A DNA stretch of 11,955 nt. It comes from Desulfobacterales bacterium. Its GTDB lineage: Bacteria; Desulfobacterota; DSM-4660; Desulfatiglandales; Desulfatiglandaceae. The stretch spans positions 1 through 11,955 of the forward strand of contig JAMOVZ010000142.1 of the NCBI GenBank assembly GCA_027061865.1, given 5' to 3'. Every line of letters starts with the position of its first letter. The first letter of the stretch is position 1. The notes beneath the pieces are model-generated. The model was not told where the DNA came from. It ran no database searches and saw only the letters and a list, made by a program, of their open reading frames with translations. The translations under genes were made by a program, and so were the position numbers. Below, one piece after another: positions 1 through 6,380 of this stretch.

Positions 1-1262
1 CTTGTGAGCGTCTTGTTCTCATTCTTTTTCTGGGTCCAATCTATCAGGAGATTCATTACCTGGTTCAGATAAAGACCTCTCTGCTCTGCTTCATGCATTA
101 GCCTAAAGAAATAAACTGAATCTCTGAATGGCCAGGCCATCTTACAAGCATATGTTTGACCCTTAGACTCAAAATCCAACACGAAAAACTCCAACGGTGC
201 CTTTGAAATTGTAATCTCAAGCATCTTGCCCCAATCCAATATATTTTTTTCTTTGCTCTCCACAGCTACTTTATGAACACAAATCTTTCGATATAGCGTA
301 TAAAGAAAGGCAAAGGTGACTTCAAAGGGCCTTTGGAAATATCCACCTAGGGGATGATCGAAGTTCTTCAGCAAGTTTGGGTCTTTTATTTTTGCCTCAT
401 GTAAGGGGTCGAAAACCTCTAGCATTTTTTCTAGTGAGGGTGAATATGGCAAGAAAGCGAATAGGTGGTTCCCTTGTGTAAGATAAAAGCCATTAACGGG
501 AACAAACTTACCTAAGATAGAGCATTTCCAGCACACTTTCTCAGGTTTTCCTGCCTGTGGATTGAATGAGAGCACACCGCTTGAACCCGTTATAAGAGGG
601 AAAACTGTACCTTTTATTTCCTCGAGAAAATGAGATCTCTCACCACATAAGTAGCAATAGCCTTTAACTTTTCCTCTTTTCACTTCAATTTTGACCTTTG
701 GCCTGAACTGATAAGGTCCATCTATTAATAAGCCAGATCCCGTGACATCCAACCCATATTTATCTAAGAAATCATCCATTCTCTTCTGAAGAAACTTATG
801 AGAATCCGGTAGCTCTTGCCGTGTCCTTTTAACTCTTTTTCCGTTGATTATTATTTCTTTTTTCTTTTTCCCACCCTCCTTCCACTTAATCACACCTGCT
901 AGTGGACTGGGTTTCTTATTAAATATTACAGAAGCGATTCCCATCGTCTTCTTCTTAGGGAACGGAATAAATCTGTCTTCTTTCGTGTCATAGTAAAAAT
1001 TATAGGATGAGATATCAGATTCTTGCTTTTTAGTTGATAGGTCATAATAATTTAAAATTAGCTTATCATAGGCTCTCTCTAGAGCCGATTGGATGTTTAT
1101 AGGAGACCCTTTCAGAATGAGCCGATTTTCAGCGATACTCATCTCTACATCAGACGGCAAGTCCCCCTCGCACAATTTGATAAGGCCTACTAAACCAGAA
1201 TCCAGCCAGAAATGGCCTAATTTTGTAAAGGCCAGCTCTATATGTTCATCATTTTGGGCCAT
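1..1262 (-). CDS. cas8: Cas8-type large subunit of a type I-B CRISPR effector (Cst1-like, CXXC...CXXC), C-terminus cut by window edge
   Basis: The minus-strand frame is open from an ATG at 1262 to the left edge, giving 420 codons with no stop, so the protein is partial at its C-terminus. The N-terminus reads MAQNDEHIELAFTKLGHFWL and continues with a D-S-G-L-V-G-L stretch. Two cysteine pairs stand at residues 203/206 (C-Y-L-C-G) and 244/247 (C-W-K-C), about 40 residues apart, in the pattern that gives the Cst1 family its 'CXXC_CXXC' name. Known: Cas8 proteins are the large subunit of type I Cascade and take part in PAM recognition and R-loop formation. A lysine-rich stretch lies at about residues 130-150. 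The start is 4 nt past the cas6 stop; its Shine-Dalgarno AGAGGAG is formed by the last cas6 codons. Base composition is A+T-rich (17 G/C of 60 at 1021-1080). Identification rests on the cysteine pattern and on being next to cas6; another Cas8b or CRISPR-linked zinc-ribbon subfamily is possible. Confidence 0.72.
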   Translation of the reverse strand, partial: MAQNDEHIELAFTKLGHFWLDSGLVGLIKLCEGDLPSDVEMSIAENRLILKGSPINIQSALERAYDKLILNYYDLSTKKQESDISSYNFYYDTKEDRFIPFPKKKTMGIASVIFNKKPSPLAGVIKWKEGGKKKKEIIINGKRVKRTRQELPDSHKFLQKRMDDFLDKYGLDVTGSGLLIDGPYQFRPKVKIEVKRGKVKGYCYLCGERSHFLEEIKGTVFPLITGSSGVLSFNPQAGKPEKVCWKCSILGKFVPVNGFYLTQGNHLFAFLPYSPSLEKMLEVFDPLHEAKIKDPNLLKNFDHPLGGYFQRPFEVTFAFLYTLYRKICVHKVAVESKEKNILDWGKMLEITISKAPLEFFVLDFESKGQTYACKMAWPFRDSVYFFRLMHEAEQRGLYLNQVMNLLIDWTQKKNENKTLT

Positions 1263-1266
1263 TGTA

Positions 1267-1950
1267 TTAACTCCTCTTTAGAACAGTCCCATATCCTCGA
1301 GCAGATGACTTCCCTATGCCCCAAAAATCAGGGATCAAGAAGTTTGTTGAAAACTCGCCTCTAAAGCCTAATAATGAAATATTTGGCTTCAAATGTATTT
1401 TTCCGATTTCCTCAACCCTAACGTCTGCTTCTATCTTGTCGTCAGCGGTATACCTCATAATTTTGCACATAGAAATAATATTACCAATTAGTATCTTCTT
1501 CAAAAAGGTATCAGTAGGCTTTCTATTTCGCTTGAGTCTTAGATATTCAACATAATTTTTTTCATTTAATGGAATCCATGGCTTCAAAAACTGATAGTAT
1601 ACAGGTTCAGGTGTAACGCCAAATGAAATCGTTTCCGAAGATAGTTCCTGCTCTAAAACAGGACATTTCTTGTGATAAAGTTCAAGATGAGTGAGTCTCG
1701 GAACAGCCTTTAGAAGATATGCGCCTTCCTTCAAAGCTACCACTAGAGCTCTATTTTTATCTATAATTTTGTATTGAATCAAAGGATGATTATAGACAAG
1801 TCGATTACTACGATTATCATGATGGTGGAATTCTGTTCTATTTCTATATAAATGGCCAAAAAATCCTCTCAAAGCTTTGCCACTAGCACTACTTGGCATT
1901 CCCTCACATTCAAGCCACAATTCGACTTTTTCAAGCTTTAATAGCCTCAT
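1267..1950 (-). CDS. cas6: CRISPR pre-crRNA endoribonuclease Cas6 (Cas6b-like)
   Basis: A 227-residue RAMP protein, the usual Cas6 size. Residues 23-36 (S-G-K-A-L-R-G-F-F-G-H-L-Y) form the N-terminal 'GkaLRG..G.ly' signature. A His cluster H42-H44 follows where Cas6b-type enzymes carry their catalytic histidines. The C-terminus carries the glycine-rich RNA-binding loop GIGKSSARGYG (211-221), the hallmark of Cas6. Known role: cutting the CRISPR precursor RNA within each repeat to make crRNAs, often staying bound to the 3' handle. The ATG at 1950 is the first possible start because a TAA lies directly upstream in frame; no strong Shine-Dalgarno is visible, so translation may be weak or start from a nearby promoter. 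The gene is followed after 4 nt by the Cas8-type gene, the cas6-cas8 order of I-B cassettes. It is A+T-rich like cas8 and unlike cas1/cas2. Inference: subtype I-B. Confidence 0.85.
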   Translation of the reverse strand: MRLLKLEKVELWLECEGMPSSASGKALRGFFGHLYRNRTEFHHHDNRSNRLVYNHPLIQYKIIDKNRALVVALKEGAYLLKAVPRLTHLELYHKKCPVLEQELSSETISFGVTPEPVYYQFLKPWIPLNEKNYVEYLRLKRNRKPTDTFLKKILIGNIISMCKIMRYTADDKIEADVRVEEIGKIHLKPNISLLGFRGEFSTNFLIPDFWGIGKSSARGYGTVLKRS

Positions 1951-2026
1951 TTAAGTAACCATCCAATGCAACATTTTCTAATGAGTCTGCAACTATAATG
2001 GGTGTAAATATCTCTTGCTTACCCTA

Positions 2027-2063
2027 GGTCAGAATACCACCGCATTTTGACAGATCCGGTCAC
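2027..2063. repeat. Short inverted/direct-repeat element between cas2 and cas6
   Basis: GTCAGAAT (2028-2035) and ATTTTGAC (2044-2051) form an 8-bp inverted repeat with one mismatched position around an 8-nt loop. GGTCA occurs as a direct repeat at 2027-2031 and 2058-2062, flanking the element. It sits in the 129-bp gap between the end of cas2 and the start of cas6, exactly where base composition changes. It could be an operator, a small RNA hairpin, or the remnant of a transposon end; the TTTTGACA-type motif is reminiscent of IS21-family termini. No transposase is present. Confidence 0.4.
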
Positions 2064-2079
2064 ACTGCTTGAAAATTTT

Positions 2080-2379
2080 TCAAAAAAATTTTGAAAGGAT
2101 TTCTTCGTTGATCAACTTTTTGTCAAAGCCTTGGCCCAGGACCTTGATCTTTTTAAAATCATCCTGACAGAAGGGGAAAAGATACACACTGTCGTTGTCT
2201 TCATCTATAAGGTCCAGGCATTTCTCCGCCAGCTCATCGAAACGGTTCAGCTTGAGCTTGCCCAGAAACGCGCTTTTCTGGACCCTCTCCAGCCCGTACT
2301 GTTTACATGCCTTTGCCACCCTTGCCCTGGCCTTATCCTCCACAATGTCATAAATAATCCATACAAGGACTGAACTCAT
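2080..2379 (-). CDS. cas2: CRISPR adaptation protein Cas2
   Basis: A 99-residue protein of the ferredoxin-fold Cas2 family (usual length about 80-100). The first beta strand is SVLVWIIYDI with the conserved Asp at residue 10, followed by EDKARARVAKACKQYGLERV and QKSAFLG, all classic Cas2 features. The later V-Y-L-F-P-F-C strand is also typical. Known role: a Cas2 dimer bridges two Cas1 dimers in the spacer-integration complex; its own nuclease activity is dispensable in well-studied systems. The ATG at 2379 is preceded by GAGGAG five nt upstream and lies 13 nt after the cas1 stop, so the two genes are co-transcribed. The stop overlaps a short A/T palindrome (2073-2087) that is too weak to call a terminator. 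Confidence 0.95.
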   Translation of the reverse strand: MSSVLVWIIYDIVEDKARARVAKACKQYGLERVQKSAFLGKLKLNRFDELAEKCLDLIDEDNDSVYLFPFCQDDFKKIKVLGQGFDKKLINEEILSKFF

Positions 2380-2392
2380 GGCTTCTCCTCAC

Positions 2393-3400
2393 CTAAAATT
2401 CCTTAATTTCCAACCAGTCAGATCTGCCCATCTTTTCATCTGATAATAATTTATTTGCAAGCCTGTGGGCCTCGTGCTGGATGATGTGCCTGCGTTTCAC
2501 ATTCCTTCTGCGATACCTTACCCCCTCATCCAGATGCTTGTTCATGGCCTCAACCACCACTGGTTTGCCTTTCTGGTTCAATGAAACCGCCCCTTCCCTG
2601 GAATCCCAATATTCATCCTTCATCTTTTTGCCTGTGAACAGATAGACTGCTGTCTGCTCTGCAAAGACCCTGAAAGGCTCTATCAGATCAAACACAAGCG
2701 ATTTCTTATTGTAATTATCAGCGTGCAAAAAGCCGATATAGGGATCCAGCCCTGACAGGATACAGGCCTTCTCCACAATGCTATAAAGCATTCCATAGCA
2801 GTAATTGAGCACAGCGTTGAACGGGTCCTTGGCCGGTCGGCGGGAGCGGCCGTCAAATTGGTATTTTTCAGGTAATATCCTGGAGATGCACTGGAAGTAG
2901 GCCCTGCCCGCTGTGCCTTCAAGCCCCATTATGTCGCCGGGGGAAATATCTCCTTGTTTTGATTCCAGGTCATCCCTGCTTTGTTCAATCCTGGCGATGA
3001 ACTCATCAAAGAAGGATGATTTCCCAGGTCTCGCATACATGAGCTTTTTGAGGAACCGGACCTGGTTTTCCATTTTCTGGGTTATCATCTGGATCGCCAG
3101 CCTGATGCCCAGGCCGTGGGATGCGGCTTCCAATTGTTTTCTGCGGATCAATGCGGTGCTTCCCAGCTTTGAAAACCATACACGGCCCACAGGATCACCA
3201 TATTTGTCCAGGAAAATGACATCGATATTGTGCTCCAAGGCCAGTGCAATGGCCTGTGTAGAGATCATCGCCTGGTTGCTGATCACAATGCTTTCCAGTT
3301 TTAAAGGAGAGATATCGAATACTTTGTCTTTATGTTTCAGGCGAAAGCATTCATCCTTTTGGGTAAGGAAGGTTCCAGGAGTGTTTATTACTATCTGCAC
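2393..3400 (-). CDS. cas1: CRISPR integrase Cas1
   Basis: A full-length 335-residue Cas1. The N-terminal beta domain opens with QIVINTPGTFL and contains the 'ISPLKLESIVIS' strand (30-41). The C-terminal helical domain carries the metal-binding residues expected of the family: E161 in GLEGTAGRAYF, H226 in GFLHADNY, and D238/E241 in FDLIEPFR. Known role: metal-dependent integrase that joins new spacers to the leader end of a CRISPR array together with Cas2. The start is a GTG at 3400: the family N-terminus aligns there, and the frame upstream reaches a stop at 3443-3445 with no other credible start. No strong Shine-Dalgarno is seen before it. Cas2 follows after 13 nt. G+C is higher than in cas6/cas8 (37 G/C of 60 at 2881-2940). 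No cas4 is adjacent within the window, although many I-B loci have one. Confidence 0.95.
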   Translation of the reverse strand: MQIVINTPGTFLTQKDECFRLKHKDKVFDISPLKLESIVISNQAMISTQAIALALEHNIDVIFLDKYGDPVGRVWFSKLGSTALIRRKQLEAASHGLGIRLAIQMITQKMENQVRFLKKLMYARPGKSSFFDEFIARIEQSRDDLESKQGDISPGDIMGLEGTAGRAYFQCISRILPEKYQFDGRSRRPAKDPFNAVLNYCYGMLYSIVEKACILSGLDPYIGFLHADNYNKKSLVFDLIEPFRVFAEQTAVYLFTGKKMKDEYWDSREGAVSLNQKGKPVVVEAMNKHLDEGVRYRRRNVKRRHIIQHEAHRLANKLLSDEKMGRSDWLEIKEF

Positions 3401-3459
3401 TTTTACAGGAACACCGGAATCTTGGGAAATATTACACCAAATTTAGCCAAATAAGCACA

Positions 3460-3501
3460 AAAAGGCCCGCTTCTTTCCATAAGGAAGAAAGCGGGCCTTT
3501 T
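3460..3501. terminator. Strong, probably bidirectional hairpin terminator
   Basis: Arms 3460-3478 and 3483-3501 pair over 19 positions with one mismatch (C3473/A3488), one G-T wobble and a 4-nt loop (ATAA). The core GGCCCGC stem is G+C-rich and the outer end is AAAA/TTTT, giving a T tract on either strand. It lies between divergent genes, so it terminates neither annotated gene. It would stop minus-strand RNA coming from 3502-3730 before it reaches cas1, or antisense RNA running rightwards out of the cas genes. Confidence 0.8.
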
Positions 3502-3535
3502 AAATTCCTTTGATCCTCACATCCCACTTGCACCT

Positions 3536-3555
3536 CCTCTTTTAAGAAAAAGAGG
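3536..3555. repeat. 8-bp hairpin enclosing a minus-strand Shine-Dalgarno-like motif
   Basis: CCTCTTTT (3536-3543) and AAAAGAGG (3548-3555) are perfect complements around AAGA. On the minus strand the 3' arm runs into AGGAGGTG (3531-3538), a near-perfect Shine-Dalgarno, followed five nt beyond the AGGAGG core by a GTG at 3527 and 31 open codons ending at 3432. No T tract follows on the plus strand, so this is not a good terminator. Confidence 0.45.
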
Positions 3556-3616
3556 GGTTGTTTAAAGCGTGGATAGTTTCTACAATGTTGTGGTCTATAA
3601 CATTTTTTGGAGAGCT

Positions 3617-3646
3617 TTTCCAGTAATTTGAGATCTATGATAAAAT
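3617..3646 (+). promoter_or_regulatory. Candidate sigma70-type promoter for the lipoprotein gene
   Basis: An extended -10 element (TGA before TAAAAT, 3638-3646) lies 18 bp after a weak -35 (TTTCCA, 3617-3622). Transcription would start near 3653 and leave a leader of about 78 nt. The -10 matches consensus at five of six positions; the -35 at four of six. Confidence 0.4.
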
Positions 3647-3730
3647 AGTTTTGGACTTACATATGGCTGTCTAATGGCCTTTAAAACTTGGGAGCGGTGT
3701 GAAAAACACATAAAACTATAAGGAGCATAA

Positions 3731-4459
3731 ATGAAAAAAGCCATTGCTTTGCCTTTGATTTTGCTAGTGGCCCTCTCTGTGGGGGCATGTTCGACTTACA
3801 AGGTCAAACCTTTGCCTTTCAAGGATCCTTCAGCATATCCGAATGCGCTGAGGGCTGCGGGGGCAGTTGTGGCTGCCAAGGCTTACGATGAAAAAAATGA
3901 GGCAGGAGAGGCATTCGGGTTTAATATCCTGGGTGCAGGGCTTTTGCCTGTCCAGGTTATCTTTGATAACCGTGGCAGCAAGGTGTTGAGCATAAACCCC
4001 AAGCAGACCTTTCTTGAAGACGAAAAGGGGAATCTCTGGCCCATCCTGGACAGGAACCTGGCCTATGAGCGCGCCTCCAAGTACGTCCATACCAAGCAGG
4101 TGTTCAAGGAAGGGGCCTACCACGGCTTTATGGCGGCAACGGCAGGGGCTGTAATCGGCGCTGCCATAGGAATCGTCACAGGGCAGAATGTGGCTGAAGC
4201 AGCGGGCAAAGGGGCAGCAGTGGGAGCAGCCATCGGTGCAACCGGTGGGGGGATTTCAGCTTATGGGTCTGGAGAGGCACGCCACAGGGTGGTCTCAGAC
4301 CTCAGGCGCAAGTCGCTTCAAAACAAGGAGATCACCCCCGAGACCCTGGCCTACGGTTTCATATTCTTCCCTGCAGAGGCCAAAAAGGCAAAGGGCTTGA
4401 GGCTCCAGCTGGTGGATCAGGATACCGGGCAGATATATACGCTTCGCTTCAGGTTCTAG
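3731..4459 (+). CDS. Glycine-zipper lipoprotein of unknown function
   Basis: A 242-residue protein with a classic lipoprotein signal: K2-K3, a hydrophobic stretch to residue 17, and the lipobox V-G-A-C ending at Cys20. The mature protein would be lipid-anchored at that cysteine. The residue after it is Ser, which in enterobacterial rules favours the outer membrane. A mature domain (about 25-130) includes a predicted beta-rich stretch, GAGLLPVQVIFDNRGSK, where hydrophobic and polar residues alternate. Residues 132-181 are a long Gly/Ala-rich glycine zipper (A-G-A-V-I-G-A-A-I-G and G-A-A-V-G-A-A-I-G-A) that could insert in or pack against a membrane. The C-terminal 60 residues are more polar and end in a strand (L-R-L-Q-L-V then Y-T-L-R-F-R-F). 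The ATG has AGGAG seven nt upstream. It appears to be a single-gene unit, converging on the cysteine hydrolase gene with a 25-nt gap and no clear terminator. I do not recognise a named family beyond 'glycine zipper lipoprotein'. Confidence 0.85.
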   Translation: MKKAIALPLILLVALSVGACSTYKVKPLPFKDPSAYPNALRAAGAVVAAKAYDEKNEAGEAFGFNILGAGLLPVQVIFDNRGSKVLSINPKQTFLEDEKGNLWPILDRNLAYERASKYVHTKQVFKEGAYHGFMAATAGAVIGAAIGIVTGQNVAEAAGKGAAVGAAIGATGGGISAYGSGEARHRVVSDLRRKSLQNKEITPETLAYGFIFFPAEAKKAKGLRLQLVDQDTGQIYTLRFRF

Positions 4460-4484
4460 GGTGCCTATAGCTAATGGGCGCGAT

Positions 4485-5057
4485 TCAACTTAACGAGTCC
4501 AATAGCTCCTTTGAGCCCATCACCTGGAAGAGGGGGAAAAGCGGATTCTTGCGGTAGAGGTCCAGGGTCTTTTGGTGGAGCTGTTCAGAGGCCGCGGCAG
4601 AGCAATCGGCCAGGATGACTGTCTTGAAGTCATGGCATAGGGCATCCATGGCCGTTGTAAGCACACAAAAATTGGTGGCAATCCCACCCACTGCGCAAAG
4701 GGTGACACCTCTTTGCCTTAGCCAATCCTCCAGCCCGGTCTTAAAAAAGGCGGAAAACCTTGGTTTGGGAAGCCAATAGTCCTCTGGCCTTTTGTCTAAA
4801 TCCTCTACTACTTCAGCGCCGGGGGTGCCTGCAATGGAGTGGGGATGCATTCGCCCCTTGAATATGAAGTCGTCCTCATGGAAGGCATCTGTTGAGAATA
4901 CGATGGGCCAAGCCCTTTCCCTGAATCGTTGAATGGTCTTGTTGATGGGCGCGATGATCTTCTTGGCATGAACGGTTATGGGATAGTTCTTTTCCGGATT
5001 GAAATAGTCTTTCACCATGTCAATTATTAAAAGGGCAGGCAAGTCCTTATCTCCCAT
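4485..5057 (-). CDS. Isochorismatase-family cysteine hydrolase, nicotinamidase-like
   Basis: A 190-residue single-domain hydrolase of the isochorismatase/nicotinamidase superfamily (usual length about 180-215). The catalytic triad is visible: D13 in ALLIIDMVKDYF, K98 in LPKPRFSAF and C131 in GIATNFCVLTTA, the last with the typical cis-peptide loop before it. Possible nicotinamidase metal ligands are D57, H60 and H71 or H73 (T-D-A-F-H, then M-H-P-H-S-I-A-G-T-P-G-A-E), though the D-x-H spacing of PncA appears as D-x-x-H here. Nicotinamidase converts nicotinamide to nicotinate in NAD salvage; other family members act on other amides, so the substrate is inferred. The ATG at 5057 lies inside the end of the desulfurase gene (11-nt overlap), with AGGGGG eight nt upstream, so translation is probably coupled. 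Confidence 0.85.
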   Translation of the reverse strand: MGDKDLPALLIIDMVKDYFNPEKNYPITVHAKKIIAPINKTIQRFRERAWPIVFSTDAFHEDDFIFKGRMHPHSIAGTPGAEVVEDLDKRPEDYWLPKPRFSAFFKTGLEDWLRQRGVTLCAVGGIATNFCVLTTAMDALCHDFKTVILADCSAAASEQLHQKTLDLYRKNPLFPLFQVMGSKELLDSLS

Positions 5058-6192
5058 CTCTTAGCCCCCTTATCTGCTGGATTATCAAGCGGGCGGCCCT
5101 TTCCACTTGTTCCATGGTGTTTGTGCGTCCCACTGAAAACCTCAAGGCCCCCATGCCCACCTCTTCACTCACACCCATTGCAGACAGCACATGGGAGAGC
5201 TTCACAGTGCGGTCGTGACATGCAGCCCCGGTGGAGGCCATGATTTCAGGGATACCCTCCAGTACCTTGGCACCTTCAAGCCCTGGAACCGATACATTCA
5301 AGGTGTTTGGGAGCCGCTCCGTGGGATGGCCGTTTAAGACCAGGCCCTCTACTCCCTCAAAGAGCAATTCCTCGAGACGGCCGCGCATCTTCCTGGCAGC
5401 CTCCACATCCTCAGAAATTCTCCTTGCAGCCAGGCTGCATGCTGCCCCCAATCCTATTGAGAGGATCACGTTCTCCGTGCCAGCCCTCAGCCCCCTTTCC
5501 TGCCCTGCACCATGTATCAATGGGGTCAGGCTAAGGCCCCTCCTTATGAACAGGGCGCCTACCCCCTTTGGCCCATAAAGCTTGTGGCCTGCCACGGTGA
5601 GAAAATCTACTCCCAAAGCCTTTACATCAACAGGGATCTTGCCCACTGCCTGGGCTGCATCGGTGTGGACCGGGATGCCGTGGTCCTGTCCTACACGGCT
5701 TATCTCCTCTATGGGCTGAAGGGTTCCGGTCTCGTTGTTTGCAAGCATTATGCTTATGAGCCTTGTCTCAGGCCTTATCTCCTTTTCTATATCTTGAGGG
5801 TCAACCCTGCCGTAGTGGTCCACCCCCACAATACTCACCTTTACCCCCAGCTCCATGAGGTAGAGCGCGGGGTTTAGGATTGCGGGGTGTTCCACGGCAC
5901 AGGTAATAATATGGTTGGCCCCGGGGTCCTTTAGGTCCACGATCCCTTTGAGGACAAAGTTGTTTGATTCCGTGCCCCCTGAGGTGAACACGATCTCAGA
6001 GGGATCGGCTCCAATGATGAGGGCCACCTCTGTGCGGGCATGTTCAACCGCCTCATGGGCCTCCCTGCCCAGCGGGTATCCGCTGGAAGGATTTCCAAAC
6101 CTCTCGCCCATGTATGGCGTCATGGCCTCGGCGGCCTCCGGGGCCACAGGCGTAGTGGCGTTGTGGTCCAGGTATATGGTTTTAGCAGCCAT
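5047..6192 (-). CDS. nifS: Cysteine desulfurase, NifS/IscS family, with a selenocysteine-lyase-like active-site loop
   Basis: A 381-residue PLP enzyme of fold type I, full length. It opens with IYLDHNATTPV, then FGNPSS (32-37) and TSGGTESNN (70-78) for phosphate binding. H102 stacks on PLP, D178 (HTDAAQAVGK) pairs with the ring nitrogen, and K204 in AGHKLYGP forms the Schiff base. The catalytic cysteine is C325 in ASTGAACHDRTVKLSHVL. The family reaction is L-cysteine to L-alanine with a persulfide on the enzyme, supplying sulfur for Fe-S clusters, thiamine or tRNA thiolation. The GAACH loop, SIMLANNETG and HTDAAQ segments resemble mammalian selenocysteine lyase more than E. coli IscS, whose loop is S-G-S-A-C-T. 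The ATG at 6192 has GGGAG eight nt upstream. The hydrolase gene overlaps its 3' end. No iscU-like scaffold is adjacent. Substrate preference cannot be read from sequence. Confidence 0.93.
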   Translation of the reverse strand: MAAKTIYLDHNATTPVAPEAAEAMTPYMGERFGNPSSGYPLGREAHEAVEHARTEVALIIGADPSEIVFTSGGTESNNFVLKGIVDLKDPGANHIITCAVEHPAILNPALYLMELGVKVSIVGVDHYGRVDPQDIEKEIRPETRLISIMLANNETGTLQPIEEISRVGQDHGIPVHTDAAQAVGKIPVDVKALGVDFLTVAGHKLYGPKGVGALFIRRGLSLTPLIHGAGQERGLRAGTENVILSIGLGAACSLAARRISEDVEAARKMRGRLEELLFEGVEGLVLNGHPTERLPNTLNVSVPGLEGAKVLEGIPEIMASTGAACHDRTVKLSHVLSAMGVSEEVGMGALRFSVGRTNTMEQVERAARLIIQQIRGLRDGR

Positions 6193-6217
6193 CCCGCAAG
6201 CTCCCTGCTATGAAGTT

Positions 6218-6247
6218 CTAATAACACCTAACCGCATCTGCTATCAA
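6218..6247 (-). promoter_or_regulatory. Candidate promoter for the desulfurase-hydrolase pair
   Basis: On the minus strand TTGATA (6247-6242, five of six -35 positions) and TATTAG (6223-6218, four of six -10 positions) are 18 bp apart. Transcription would start near 6211, about 18 nt before the ATG and just ahead of the ribosome binding site. Confidence 0.35.
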
Positions 6248-6287
6248 GCCATAACAACGTGCCCTGGGCGGACTGGGTTTTTGGCAA

Positions 6288-6316
6288 TTGACAATAAGAG
6301 GGGGTTAGTGGTAGGT
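6288..6316 (+). promoter_or_regulatory. Weak candidate promoter region for the ppsA operon
   Basis: A perfect -35 hexamer TTGACA lies at 6288-6293, but at the right distance only poor -10 matches are present (GTAGGT at 6311-6316 or TAGGTG one base on). If it is used, it may need an activator. The strand order fits, as the operon begins at 6381. Confidence 0.25.
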
Positions 6317-6380
6317 GTAGTGCTTAATATCCTTGGATATTTTTGGGCATATACCGGTAATCAACAGGGGGGTGGATGTA

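Larger units (their letters stand above)
3401..3730. other. 330-bp divergent intergenic region between cas1 and the lipoprotein gene
   Basis: No convincing gene is visible. The region holds, from left to right, a possible minus-strand -10 element for cas1 (TAATAT on the minus strand, 3429-3434), a strong hairpin terminator (3460-3501), a second 8-bp hairpin (3536-3555) that encloses a minus-strand Shine-Dalgarno-like AGGAGG, and a plus-strand promoter and ribosome binding site for the lipoprotein gene. I looked for CRISPR repeats here and found no regularly spaced repeats. Confidence 0.6.

Noticed and set aside
2073..2087. A/T-rich palindrome at the end of cas2 as a terminator
   Set aside because: The stem is only about 7 bp of A/T pairs with no G+C core, and it overlaps the stop codon.
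2913..3446. 177-codon plus-strand open frame opposite cas1
   Set aside because: It lies wholly antisense to a conserved cas1 and its translation has no family features.
3401..3730. Possible CRISPR array or leader next to cas1
   Set aside because: No direct repeats of 20-40 bp with regular spacing are visible here or elsewhere in the window.
6333..6380. N-terminal extension of PEP synthase from the ATG at 6333
   Set aside because: The extra 16 residues do not look like the family N-terminus, and a better ribosome binding site precedes the ATG at 6381.
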